In this document: in pieces, positions 31,123 through 42,445 of the stretch | How the letters are laid out: every line of letters begins with the position of its first letter | Position numbering within the stretch: the stretch's first letter is position 1 | DNA from: Heligmosomoides polygyrus polygyrus | Lineage: Eukaryota; Nematoda; Chromadorea; Rhabditida; Heligmosomidae | NCBI GenBank assembly: GCA_947396885.1 | Contig: OX377202.1 | Coordinates: forward strand, 110,874,221 to 110,938,220 | Length of the DNA stretch: 64,000 bases | Direction: 5' to 3' | Program-made: the position numbers and the translations under genes | The notes under the pieces: model-generated | Told to the model about the DNA's origin: nothing | Databases searched by the model: none | What the model saw: only the letters and a program-made list of their open reading frames with translations

Positions 31123-32153
31123 GAAAGGTGTGCGTAAGGGCAATTCTAAACTTCGTAAATCGTAATTACAAAAAAAAACCTTCGTGAATCGTAAATCGGA
31201 AACCGTAAATAGTAAGAGCTACCTGACATGTTATATAATACAACTGAATTTCTATACGTTTCCCTACTAACGTTAATACGAAATGATCCAATATTTGTCT
31301 ACTTGTCGTGTTGTTCTCAGAACAAGCTGGACAGCTCTCTTGTGAACTTTTTAATTTTTTGTTTTTTTTTTAACTTTTACTACTCCTGGTCAGGCGAAGG
31401 GGCAACGGTCTCAAATCAAGCTTTAAGCGTCTTAGCTCTAGTTTATACTTGCGCCGCTGCGCGGCGCGGCACGATGGTTGAGATACATATCGACCGAGCG
31501 GTGCGAAAAATCGATATCTATGACGATCGTGGTGCCGCGCCGCGTGGCGGCGCAAGTATAAACTAGGGCTTAAGAAAGTCGAAAAAGTTGTTGATTCAAA
31601 TACTCTGTCTTAACATATACATGGTGTTTCAACAAAAAGATCTCATCGCTTGAATGACCATTAAATTTCCAACCTCATAGCAGTTCTTGAAATGAGTGTA
31701 GAACTAGTATTTAGCAGAAGCTATAGTAAAAACTCGCTAGCAAAACAAAAAAATTAAAAAATCATTTCACCGTTCATTAACTCGGGTAGACCTACAGCTG
31801 CGCATGCAGTTCAACAAACATCGCGTACTGAGCTAATGCATGGCGCAACCCTATCCTGTAATGGGCCAAAAGGTCTTATATTTTCTATCAGGATGTCGGA
31901 AAACGCCAATCAAATTTTCAATCAAATTTCAAGATCTAACAAATCCTGTTACGGTCCGGCTTAGTGTCACAGGCCTATGGCCCGAGCATTTTATTATACG
32001 TCCGCGTCACGTCATTTGGACGATCGTTGCCCGTCGATAGAGAACATTTACGAACATTTAAGATTTACGATCCAAAATGTCGTAAATCGTAAATAGTGTA
32101 TAAAATTGCCGAAAATAGCTGTACATCGTAAATCGTAATTACGCAGAGCCCTG
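31123..32153. mobile_element. Non-autonomous hAT-like element, copy 1
   Basis: 1031 bp flanked by a perfect 8-bp duplication ATCGCAAC (31115-31122 and 32154-32161), the hAT hallmark. Ends are GAAAGGTGTGCGTAA on the left and, reversed, CAGGGCTCTGCGTAATTACG on the right. Subterminal words CGTAAATCGTAA repeat at both sides. It holds no transposase. A palindromic MITE (31434-31574) lies inside. A relative is at 62437-63452. Confidence 0.75.
31434..31574. mobile_element. Short GC-rich palindromic MITE, second copy
   Basis: GCTCTAGTTTATACTTGCGC at the left and GCGCAAGTATAAACTAGGGC at the right, with an almost perfect hairpin between. Same family as 8307-8452. Confidence 0.8.
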
Positions 32154-32232
32154 ATCGCAACCAGACATCGTCGTAACAGCTGTTTATCCCACTGACGACC
32201 CGTTCATCTTCGACGCCGACGCCCACCTATTA

Positions 32233-32365
32233 GGCCCCGTTTATACTTCAACGCCGAGCAACACGACGCCACGCAAAGTGGTCATATTGATTAAGCGACG
32301 CGATCGATCAATTTGGCCACTTTACCTGCCGTCGCGTCGCTCGGCGTCGGAAGTATAAACGGCCC
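32233..32365. mobile_element. GC-rich MITE, uninterrupted copy
   Basis: GGCCCCGTTTATACTTCAAC on the left, GTCGGAAGTATAAACGGCCC on the right, with AAGCGACGCGATCGATCAAT in the centre. It shows the uninterrupted structure of the element at 30531-30994. Confidence 0.75.
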
Positions 32366-33085
32366 TAACATCCACATGAATCCTGACCCGAATTTCCTTC
32401 CACTTCGGTGCTCCTCCGGAGTGGTTTTCGTTTGATCTCAGCCGATCCATTTGACCTGCTATTTCCCCCTCCCCCTCTCTGTCCACCATCTGCGATCCCC
32501 GAATGCGTGGCCTGATCGGACCAATCGATTGGCTCCGGGCAGGCCTCTCTCTTGTCCTCCGAGGTCGGCACCGTCGGCGGGTTAAGCTGCCATGCTGAAG
32601 GGATGCGGTTCATCTGGAGATGTGGTGAGTTGACTCCAGCTCCTTACGAGGTTTCCCTCGCTATTCAACAGATGCCAGTGAGGATGAGATTCACAGAAAC
32701 CCGCTTGCATACTCGTTTTGAGGCACCATATTCCCCTGATCTTCTCCTGCACCCTGGCCGACTTAGAATGGGCATTCCATCACTATTGCAGTCCCGTTGC
32801 ACCCTTCGAGGCTCGATTGCAAAATCGTAGAACACTCACATAAAAACGGTTTTCGTGTTCTCCTCCCCGTCAGCGGATAAGATGTACTGCGGGTACCTCC
32901 CTGCTTAGTACCGTCAATTCGTTAAATCGTTAACCGTTAAATGTGCACCCCTGGCCTACACGCTTGCAAGGTGCAGGTCTCATCCTCCCTATTAGGACTG
33001 TTCCTAAAAGAACTATTGAGATCAGCAAGAATATTTTAATGTTTTCATGAATTTGTTTTGAATTTAAAAAATTTAAATGCATTTC
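32366..33085. other. Spacer ending in a hAT-like terminus
   Basis: At 32915-32953 repeated TCGTTAA(A/C)(C)TCG words and GTGCACCCCTG (reverse of CAGGGGTGCAC) look like a hAT-like right end. The left end was not identified. No coding region. Confidence 0.3.
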
Positions 33086-33356
33086 GCGTGCGCGAGTAGC
33101 GCAGTTGGAGGAGATGCCGGCTGTCGCGTGCCCCGATACAAGATTACTGGTTCGGATTTCCCACCCTAGCCCAGCCAACCAAGCCTTCCATCCAGACTTG
33201 TCTGGGAGGACAAAGCGCTGACTTGTTCATCGGCTCTCCACCGCAAGTAGGTATAGGCCAAACACCCACTCAAATCGCCTCCGCATCTCCTAGAAGTGGG
33301 ATGCGTGGCGCATTCCGAAAGGGATTGAGTAATGCCGTGCCTTATCCTTATCCTTT
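33086..33356 (+). repeat. SINE1 copy
   Basis: GCGAGTAGCGCAGTTGGAGG (A box) and TACTGGTTCGGATTTCCCAC (B box) are followed by the standard body and CCTTATCCTTATCCTTTAAT tail. A degenerate duplication, AATGCATTT versus AATGCCTTT, borders it. It has a roughly 20-bp deletion in the body, at the GGTGAATTGGTACC equivalent. Confidence 0.75.
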
Positions 33357-34469
33357 AATGCCTTTTGGAGCTAAAAATTTCTTCGCCGAGCTCTCAAGTA
33401 CGTCAACAAATCGGCAAAAACATACTGGTCTAACCTCCTCGTAAGATATGTCTATCCTCACCTGGCGCTCAACAGCCGAGACGGAGAGAATATTTTTTAG
33501 GCCGCTCCACGTATTTTAAACGATTTTGGAAAAGCGCTAATAACAAAAATTCGGGAGGCTACTTTTCCTTGAAGTTAACACATTAACGATGTGTCACACC
33601 TATTCAGCAGTGTGAGATGTGTGACACGATGCCGTGTCATGGTCACGACGTTGCAAAAAAAATGGATGGTCGCAGGCAGCCGGCACTCGAAAATTGTGAC
33701 TCCGATAGCGTGGAAACATTCCACTCACTGGCTTTTAATTGTAAATTGTTCTTTATTTGATCTTTTTATAATTAATGGCCTGTGCCTGCATCGAAATTGT
33801 GTATGGTCGCAGAACAGTCAGACAAAACGGTTTTGCAAAGAACTAGGAGAGGGAGGGGGGGGGGGGACTCCGGATTCTGCCTGGTCGCAAATTTTAAGAT
33901 GCCTTGTCGGTGATCATCTTCCATGATAATTCCATAGCTGTTCTTATTCCACACCCTGTAGGCAATTTGTTACTGAAGGCTTGTTTATTTTTCTACGTTT
34001 GTTGATCTTGAATTGTTTGTATTACATTGCAATGTTGCACTCCATTCCTTGAACTTTAGCTGTTGAACTCTTGAAGTGGAAACCTATACGATTTCCTTGA
34101 TTTTTTCACTTGAAATAAGGGTTTGCATCTATTTTGTATTTTTAACGAAATTTAACGCTTTACCGGAAATCTAACGAAAATTTTCCGTTAAAAAATTTCT
34201 TTAATAAATTTGACGCACAGAATTCTGTGTGCACCCCTGGTGTAGGCCGATGAATTGTTAAATTTCATGATCATCTCAGGAGATGTAGGTGTGTGGCAGG
34301 TGATGTGTTGTTTGAAAGCTTGAAGAGTGCATATGTATTATGTTTTTGGCATTATCTCGTTTTTTCGCTATATTACCATCCTCACGTCCAACTCCATTCG
34401 TATCACTGATCCCATGATCGTATTCTCTGTACCAGAATGGCGCCCATACTGGGAATTAAGAGATGACTG
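33357..34469. other. Unassigned stretch with a G run and another hAT-like end
   Basis: Contains a small palindrome at 33587-33625 (GATGTGTCACAC / GTGTGAGATGTGTGACAC), a G-rich run at 33850-33866 and a hAT-like end GTGCACCCCTG at 34229-34239. No coding region. Confidence 0.35.
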
Positions 34470-35015
34470 AGTACCTGTACATCACCTGTATTGCCTGTCA
34501 TCCCGTTGATCATCGACTTGCTCGAGCGGGCGCCAGCAGCGTCTCCATTCGTCCCTGTCGTGTGCCAGAGTGGTCCAATGGATCCTCCTCGCTCGAGGAA
34601 CACGAAGAGCGTCATATCGGTCGTTCAGGGCTTTCACGAAGAAGTCCGACCAACGCGTTGGTGGGCGTCCCGGTGTTCTCTTGACATCCCGCGGAATCCA
34701 GTCGGTAACGGCTCTCGTCCAGCGGGTCTGCGAAGCGCATTACGTGGCCGGCCCACCTAATTTTCGACAACTTGGCCCACGCGACAGCGTCTCTGATCTT
34801 CGAACGTCGGCGAAGCTCGGAACTTCAGAGACCTTCTCTCACTTGCGTGAGACGTGTTACTCCGAGCATCGTCCTCTCGATTCCGCGCTGCGCGACGCTG
34901 ATCGCGTGTTCATCCTGCTTTCGTATAGCCCAGGTCTCTGAGGCGTATGTCAGGGCAGGAAGAACGGTAGAGTCGAATAGGTGGGCACGGAGTCGAACCT
35001 CCGACGTCCGACATA
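34470..35015 (-). mobile_element. RTE family A 3' fragment, minus strand
   Basis: The minus strand encodes, in broken frames, VRLRAHLFDSTVLPALTYAS, ETWAIRKQDEHAISVAQRGI and GVTRLTQVREGL, then the [10 protein letters not shown] and [11 protein letters not shown] equivalents. Its 3' end lies near 34470 with a CACCTGTATTGCCTGT tail. It is the closest relative of 10111-10575 and overlaps family A at 2889-3286. Confidence 0.8.
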
Positions 35016-35029
35016 TACATAATTTATAC

Positions 35030-36245
35030 AAATTTCACGTCGATTTGGGCACTTTTCAAATCAAACTGGACACATTTCACCTTAACTTGGACACTCTTCT
35101 AAGCAAGCCTAACACTTTTGAAATCAAAGCGAACTCTTCTAAAACGAAATTAACTTTAGGCAAGTTAAATTACAGGCTCACTAAGATCACAACTAAAAAA
35201 CGATAAAGGACGGCGTTACTCAATCACATATGGGATGCGCCACGCATTCTACTTCTAGGGATATCGTGAAGGCGATTTGAATGCGTATTTGGCCATACAA
35301 TAACCTGCGGTGGCCAGTCAATGAACAAGTCAACGCTTTATCATTTCCAGACAAGTCGGGTATCAATTCACCAACCCCGGAGGGAAAGAAGGCTTGGTTG
35401 GCCTGGGCGGGAAATCCAAACCGGGAACCTGGTATCGGGTGCACGCGTCAGTCCACACCTCCTTCTACTGCGCTATACGCGCTCACTCACTAAGATGGTT
35501 AGAATAATTTATTATCCAAGAAAAATTTGGTAGAGCTTTCTTTGAAACTTTTTTTCAGTTCAGCTGCCCCAACAAGTCTAATATTTTTATAAAAAAATTT
35601 TGAGAAAAATAGTGAATTAAATTTTGTTTTAAAGCGCAACAACGCAGCAATTAGGTGGTGTATTAAAATTTTAGATCGCGCCATGCACTCGAAAAGCAAG
35701 TCGCAATGCTTATTTGATTTATAGCGTTAATACTACTTAGACTAGCAAGAAAGTAAGGATATGCGTGTTTTTTTACAATTGCTTATGTCTTTGTTGTTGA
35801 AGATGATGAAGAAACGTAGCGAGCAGGTGTGAAACTGCATGCGAACAAAAATTTTGCTACAAATCGAATAAACTCCGCTAAGTTTCGGACGGGGGCGTGG
35901 CGTAATCTCTGGCTTAACAATATAAAATGCTCACCTTCGTGCTCTTCAAAACAAGCTTTAGATCATTGTTTTTTCTTGAAAATAGAATTTTTATAAAATT
36001 TTAACCTATCTGTTCTCTTAGTGGGTAGCAAGTATAAACACCAAAGAAAATTGTACTAAAATTTTCTTTGAACAAAAAATTATTCGAACATTTTTGGAGA
36101 GCCTCTTGTTTAATGTAGAAAAAGCTCATTCTGATTTGGAGGAGTTCGCTTCGATTTTAAAGGTCTTAGACTGTCTAGAAGAGTGTCCAATTTGATTTGA
36201 AAAGTGAATTTGACGTGAAAATGGTATACTTTGTTGCAACGCATA
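35030..36245. mobile_element. FB-A element carrying a SINE1
   Basis: The left arm (35030-35187 plus 35486-35700) and right arm (35890-36245) are inverted copies of the FB-A unit. The left has repeated CACTTTTCAAATCAAACTGG / CTTGGACACTCTTCTAAGCA units; the right has GAACAAAAAATTATTCGAAC, then GTGTCCAATTTGATTTGAAA and TTTGACGTGAAAATGG. The SINE1 at 35188-35485 splits the left arm. Confidence 0.6.
35188..35485 (-). repeat. SINE1 copy with 11-bp target duplication
   Basis: CTCACTAAGAT at 35177-35187 is repeated at 35486-35496. The minus-strand copy has a CGATAAAGGACGG tail on the left and ends at the A box (TACTGCGCTATACGCG, reversed) on the right. The host FB-A arm reads on directly across the duplication. 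Confidence 0.85.
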
Positions 36246-37551
36246 GTTACAACATTTTGGAGACCGCTTCAGTTAAAAACTTCTTGCTTGAACGAACTTC
36301 ATATAGGTGACCACTCAATTACCATTGCCTTAATGAACAATTTTGGACGATCAGAGCTGTTCAGAGTGATAGCGAGCTTTCAACAAAGCTAAAACCAATC
36401 TGACTGAAGGTCTTAGTTTCGCTTCGTTAAACCTCCTTGGAAGATGAACGTGGTTTTGGAGTCTTCTTTCATTTCCGCCTCAGTTCAGTCAATAATCTTC
36501 GTTGACGGCTACGTCATAGAATTTTAAATTCACGCACAAGAAGTACCACTCGCCATGACTCTCACACAAGTGCTCATAAAGAAAGGGTCTGAAGCGTATG
36601 TCCGAACGGCGGGAGCGATTCATATAGGGAGAATCTCCACCTCTCTATTAGTATAAAAATGTGTTTATTTTTGCCAAGTCGTTAAACCCAAGGAGTAGGT
36701 GATTCTTGAAGTCACAATGGAATACGACGCATCATGAGTTTGGGGGTCTTGTACGCCCGCGATGCCTCTTCCGGCAAGCGGTTCGAAGCGCAGCGGAAGT
36801 GGGGTTGCTACATGCGAGTAAGGTTGGGGGTTTGGTTTTAGCCCGCTGCTGCTTTTTTGCATTTCAACTGACTGGTTGAGTTTTGGGTATTCTGACGTCT
36901 ATACCATTTTCAGACGTTTTTATGCCTAATTTTTCAGCTGAATGCTGTGATATTCAACATGGTGATGTAGAAATGTTCAATATCAGTGATACACAGGTTC
37001 AAAGTGCATGAAGCAGCCCAGGGCACAATACCGGCAACGTATGAAGGCTACATGCTCCTCACAGTCTGTTTCCATACATGTCTCCTCGAGACAAGCCATC
37101 CTGCTTGGATTTTCAAAAGAGACCAGGATCTGACGTCGAAGGTGGTTCAATTAACTAACGCGGTCTGTGGATCCCGCAAATTGACCATAACGGCATCAAT
37201 ACACTCTTTTCCTCACCTTTACCTCTCACCTGGAAATCAGAGGTCTGGTGAAGATTTTCTAAAACCCAACACCAAGAATGTCTGAGAATGCTCGAGCGGT
37301 GATCCACCTGCTACCGTTGAAGTGTGGCCACCTTCAGACAAGGAACCTTCGTGGTAAGAGATCAAGCTGACCGAACGGACGGCCAGCATACTAAAGGATT
37401 TCGAAGCACGTCAACTTGAAGCTGACGAAGTCGTTTGGTTAAAATCCGGTTAGTAATAAACAAGACGCAAGAAAGGTACTCTCCACAGCGTACAGCTAGA
37501 AAATGCGCAGAAAACGTCTGAAAATGGTACAGACGTCAGAATCCCCCAAAT

Positions 37552-38288
37552 GCCCTGTGGCAAAGAGCCCTCACAGACAACGGCCTACGGCTGAACGTGA
37601 AGAAGACGAAGTTCATCAGCTCTGAGCAGTGCGCTGGATCGATCCTAGACTGCCAAGGGGAAACGATCGAGAAGGTGGAAGAATTCCGCTACCTCGGAAG
37701 TGACCTATCCGAGGAAGGAAGTGTGGACCAGACGGTCAGGGACGGATAAACGCAGCCTGGCTCAAGTGGAGGGAGTCCACAGGGATCCTCTGCGACCGCA
37801 GATGCTCCAGGACGCTCAAAGGCAAGCTCTATAGAACAGTTGTGAGACCTGCCCTCCTCTACGGCAGCGAGTGCTGGGCCCTGGGTAAGGCACAGGAGCA
37901 GCAACTGCACGCGGCGATGCTGAGGTGGGCATGTGGATGGACCCGTCGGGACAGGGTGCGATACGAGGATGTTAGGGCAGTGATGAAGACAGCCCCGATC
38001 CAGCTGAAGATGAGAGAGCAGCGCCTGAGGTGGTATGGACACGTCCTCAGAAGACCAGACGATCACCCCACAAGGTTGGCCCTAGATTTCGAAGCACCCG
38101 GAAAGCGTCCGAGAGGAGCCCCAAGGAAAAGATGGAAGGACGTCATCAAGAGAGATCTCGCCGAAGTCGGCGCCACGGCAGCCCTTAATAGGATGAGGTT
38201 GCGACAGATCACAATGACTGCGGACCCTGCGACTGCGCGGGACTAAACGCTCAGGAGGAGGAGAAGAAGAAGAAGAAGAAGAAGAAGA
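37552..38288 (+). mobile_element. RTE family B-like 3' fragment
   Basis: A 5'-truncated LINE end with a GAA-repeat tail (38254-38288) and target duplication AATCCCCCAAAT / AATCCCCAAAT at 37540-37551 and 38289-38299. Coding blocks: ALWQRALTDNGLRLNVKKTK, the FRYLGSDLSEEG motif, then after a frameshift near 37747 the frame 37842-38246 with LLYGSECWALGKAQ, WTRRDRVRYEDVR, RWYGHVLRRPDDHP, PGKRPRGAPRKRW and end ADPATARD. It is the same C-terminal organisation as the LINE at 4744-7830, but clearly a different subfamily. Confidence 0.88.
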
Positions 38289-38376
38289 ATCCCCAAATCT
38301 CAACCAGTCACTCAAAATGCAAAAATGCAGCAGCGCACTAGAACCAAACCCCCGACCTTCCTCGCATTGAGCAACC

Positions 38377-40809
38377 ATGTGAAGGACACATACCAACTAT
38401 CCAAAGCTATTAGTGATTTCTGCACTTGTGAATTTCCCTGCGTTCTCCTCGGTGATTTTAACATGCCTGGGCTACATAATGATAGCGAAGGAAATTTTGT
38501 TGGAGGTATTAAAGAGTTTTATGATGTGCTTGAGGCCCACAGCCTTAAGCCCTGTGTTTTCTTTCCTACTAGAGGTGAGGCTTATTTGGATCTTATTTTT
38601 TGTAACGAACCAGGACTGCTAAAGAATGTACAAACTCAGCCGCCAATTGGTTCCAGTGATCACTCTACTCTGGAATTCCTTATTGACTTGATTATATTAC
38701 CCGAGTGCGCATCATTTGTGAAAGACTTCAGGCTCGCTGACTATACAGCAATCCGAAATTACCTGGACAATATTGATTGGTTAGGCTCATTTAATACCGC
38801 AAAATCTGTGGATGAAGTATACGAGATTTTCATTGCTATTCTTCAACACACTATTGACCTTTTTGTTCCCGTTCGAAAATGCAAACAAGCAGACCTCCAT
38901 TTACCGTTTTATTTACGTAAACTTTTGAAGAGACGTGCGTCTTTGTGGAGAGCCGCCGTTTCCCGTAATGAGGCCGGATTCTGGATGGAATACAATTCAT
39001 TTAATGCTAAAGTAGAAAGGCAACTGCACCGGTACAACGTTTACCTTGAGAAGAGACAAATTGAGTCGAAAAATCCACAAAATTTTTTCCGATATATGAA
39101 GTCTAGGAGCTGCAAGCGGCCGAACATCCCAAGCCTGGAGGATGAAGATCAGCAAACGGCTATCGCCGATCTTGATAAGGCCGAGCTTCTTGCAAAGGTC
39201 TTCCAAAAAGTGTACGCAAACTCTAGTGATATCGTACAACTCCAATCAGAGGCTTCTTTTCCGTCCATGGATGCAAACCTTTGGTTTTACAGCCACGACA
39301 TCCTCGAAATCATCAATAAGTGGCCAAATTCTTGTGCCACCACTCCCGACTTTGTGCCACTAGCGTTTATAAAGAAGGTTATCTACCAAATCATGCGACC
39401 TCTGGAGTACATTTTTAACTTAAGTTATACCCGAGCCTAAACGCTGGAAACACGCTTTCGTTACCCCCATTCCGAAAAAGGAGCCTTTCAGTGACCCAAA
39501 CAATTATCGGTCAATAAGTATCACTTCCATATTTGGGCGCGCTTTTGAGAAACTCATGAAACGGCACCTTCTCAGGCATCTGGAAGATAACAATGTTATA
39601 CCCAAGGAGCAGTTCGGTTTCAGAAAAGGAAATTCCGTAGAAACAGCGCTGCTCACTTCACTTAATGATTGGACCAGTGCCATTGAAGAGAAAAAACGGG
39701 TTGATATTATATTTTTCGACTTTGCAAAAGCTTTTGATAAAGTTCCCCATGCTAAACTTGTTGAAAAATTAGCTGTTGTTGGTATAAGCCAGCGGATCAT
39801 AATGTGGATAAAAAACTTTCTTGAAGATAGGACGTTCCAGGTGAAGGTTGGGAAAGTGTTCTCCTCTGTCTACTCCGCCACCAGCGGAGTCCCTCAGGGG
39901 GGAGTGCTTTCCCCCTTATTGTTTCTAATTTTCACTCATGAGCTTCCGAGTCGTATCTCCAGTCTTGATGTCTCCTGCAAAATGTATGCAGATGACATCA
40001 AAATATATAGACGGATATCTGATGGGCAAGATGAAGAAACATTACAGAAAGCGATCGATTACGTACAAAACTGGGCTATTGTTCACGACATGCCCCTGGC
40101 AGCTGAGAAATCCAAGGTCTTCAGCATTGGTAAAGCCGTTATCTCTCCTTCCTATCGTATTGGTGATTTTAACTTGCGCAATGTCGAAAACGTGCGAGAT
40201 CTTGGTTTTCTGTTAACAAAAAATTTAGACTTCGCTCCACATTGTAAGGCACTGGCAAATAAGGCCATGTCTAGAACCTACAATCTCTTCAAGACGATCA
40301 GAACAAATAACCCCAAATTACTCTTGAAAGCCTACAAAATCTATGTTCGCTACATTGTAGAGAATGGCACCACTGTGTTCTATCCTTACAAGAAAAAGGA
40401 CATCAAAGTAATAGAAAGCGTCCAAAACAATTTCACCCGTAAGCTTATTCTTAGATGTACTGGCCTAAAATACAACCTAGTTCCTGGATGGGAGGAGCGA
40501 AACAATCAACTAGGGCTCTGTTCCTTGAAAAGCAGGAGAAACATAAATGATTTGATGATGCTATACAAGATTTTAACTGGTCGAGTCTCAACAGATCTTA
40601 CTGATACAATCAGCTTCTCTCCAAGCAGGACTCGCAATGGGGGTCTCGTTCTTAGAGGTGCTGTTGCTAAAAGCCAAACTAGATCAAATTTCTTTTGCAA
40701 CAGAGTGTTTCATAAGTACAGATTTTTAATTAAGGAGGGCTTGTTGTCACTATCTCCGAGGTCGTTCAGGTCTTTTCTCAAAAAAGAGCGTTGTGTTCTT
40801 GCAGCATAG
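38377..40809 (+). pseudogene. CR1 endonuclease-reverse transcriptase with one frameshift
   Basis: The first frame (to 39440) holds the C-terminal endonuclease blocks LLGDFNMPG, LDLIFCNEPGLL and GSSDHSTLEF, then a linker ending IFNLSY. A small deletion near 39430 shifts the frame. The second frame continues KRWKHAFVTPIPKK, NNYRSISI, FGFRKGNSVETALL, IIFFDFAKAFDKVPH (motif A), SGVPQGGVLSPLLFLIF (motif B), CKMYADDIKIY (catalytic motif C), and a C-terminal domain ending KKERCVLAA at 40807. The only visible lesion is the single frameshift plus 5' truncation, so this insertion is young. ATG at 39556 is internal, not the true start of the second part. Confidence 0.88.
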
Positions 40810-41091
40810 ATAAAGTCTGTTGGTTTAGTTTTATCCTTGGTCTTTTGTAGTTTTCTGTTTGTTTCTTAGTTCTAGTCTTTCTGTTTTCTTTCATTTTTTT
40901 CTTCGGAATGTATGCCTAGATAGAGTTCTTTCTTTTCAGTTACAGTTCAGTCAGTGTTTGCCATTAGTTCATAACTACGTTTTGCGATAGTATACATCTT
41001 GTCTTGGTTTTTTGGGTTGGCTTTTGTTTTTATTTTTCTCTCAGAAATCCCGTGGAGCATCTCCACGTTGAATAAATCTAAATCTAAATCT
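38377..41091 (+). mobile_element. CR1-clade LINE, 5'-truncated
   Basis: About 2.7 kb on the + strand, from mid-endonuclease to the 3' end. The 3' end is a 6-bp tandem repeat (AATCTA)n at 41071-41091 instead of poly(A), usual for CR1-type LINEs. It is inserted in the LTIR-1 arm, with AACC at 38373-38376 repeated at 41092-41095. The 3' UTR spans 40810-41070 and has no frame. Confidence 0.88.
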
Positions 41092-41318
41092 AACCCCACT
41101 TCTACTGCGCTCTGAGCCGCTTGCCGACAAAGGCACCGCGGGCGTACAAGACCCCCAAACTCGTGATGCGCTGTATTCTATTGTGTCCTCAAGTACCCCT
41201 ACTCCTTGGGTTCAACGACTTGGCAAAAATAAACACATTTTCACACTAATTGGGGGTGGGGATTCTTCCTATATGACTCGCTCCCTCCGTTCAGATATAC
41301 GCTTCATACCCTTCCTTT

Positions 41319-42445
41319 GTCCTTGTTCCATTCCCTCCACTCGTTCACTTCTACCTTATCTGCCCCCCCCCCCCCGTACTACGGCGATATTATGGAAGGC
41401 GACATCTGCCTGCCTAGGAATCCTCACGGGGCGCTCCGTCGCTTTCGATGTGTTTTCTCCGTCCGTGGTGCGTATCTCCTGACAACTTTAGGCAGTGCCT
41501 CTCAAGGCGCATCCGTCACTCCGTCTTCTTGTTCACATCGAATTCTAATTATCCCAGGCTGTAAAACATCACTTGACATCGATCTTTCTGCCACCTTGCA
41601 GGAGACTTATATGACTTGGGCTATTTGGTGGAGGATTTAGACTCGTCATGTGGTTCACTCGAACGAATCTACAGTTTTGTAGCTATTCGTCATGCCGGCG
41701 GGTATCTCTTCGTAGCAGAAAATGTGTCGAAATTCTGGACATACTGAATGAAAGGTCTACTTTGGCTTCGTTATGAGAGTCGCTGAAATTCAGAATGACG
41801 AAAATGCAGATGCGTATAGGGTTTCTTCCTATTTCCAGCGTGCTAATCACTCTTCTTATCGTTAGTCTTTCTCAGTAGTCATTTTCTTGCTGTCTGTGGT
41901 GGGCGCGAGAGAAAATTGTTCCAGCTGCATTGCTTGATCGAACTGAAAAGTACAAAGTAGTTCTGTGTTGTTATAGAAGAGTTAAGTAAGATTTCCATAG
42001 AAAACGCTGGTCTTCGTGAATGCTGGAGGACTTACTGAATGGCAATTTGTGTAACGTGGCGGAGCAAACCTTATAGCTGTTTTCGCCCAGCTCGCCTAAA
42101 ACCCGAAGGATTTTTTCTTCAGAATTTCACTCTGTAAGTTATCGTCGGTTCAAAGCACTTTCACGGATCGCCCTGACATCGTTTGTCGTTCGTCGATTTG
42201 CATAATTTGCATGCGGACTATAAACGATCATTCAGATAGGGCAAATATTGGCGTTGTGTTCGTTTTTATAGACTGTAGCCCGCCTTTGAGTAAATTTCCA
42301 TTATTCCGACAAAAATTGTGGTCGTCCAAGGACCCAGCCCTTGAACACTCCTGCCATTCCAACTAATGGATACTGTATCTGTACGTTAAAGGTTTTTGCT
42401 CACAGCTGCAGTGAGTAAACTTTTTCCGAGTCTTCAGTTCACCTT
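41319..42445. other. Unassigned stretch with a C run
   Basis: A C-rich run lies at 41365-41377. A 107-codon frame (41317-41640) overlaps it and shows no known motif. An acceptor-like CACCTTGCAG at 41594-41603 is noted, but no exon is called. Confidence 0.3.

Larger units (their letters stand above)
36578..41318. mobile_element. LTIR-1: long inverted-repeat element with two LINEs in one arm
   Basis: The left arm (36578-36925) matches, inverted, three separated pieces on the right: 37505-37551, 38289-38376 and 41092-41318. Shared blocks from outside in are GGGTCTGAAGCGTAT, AAAATGTGTTTATTTTTGCC, CCCAAGGAGTAGG, GGGGGTCTTGTACGCCCGCG, GGTTGGGGGTTTGGTTTTAG and CAGACGTTTT. The breaks hold an RTE fragment and a CR1 LINE, each with a duplication of the arm sequence. 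Without them the element would be about 1.3 kb. No transposase was recognised in the 36926-37504 centre; the short frame there (36986-37285) has no known motif. Confidence 0.8.

Noticed and set aside
33258..33360. Short tandem TTATCC repeats as telomere-like sequence
   Set aside because: TTTATCC runs are the SINE1 3' tail, at the same place in each copy, not interstitial telomere (nematode telomere is TTAGGC).
32915..34250. 9-bp inverted words (GGCCTACAC / GTGTAGGCC) beside two hAT-like ends
   Set aside because: Both ends face the same way, so these cannot be a target duplication of one element; probably coincidence.
41317..41640. 107-codon + strand frame as a gene
   Set aside because: It begins in the terminal repeat and a C run, has no motif, and has no convincing splice structure.
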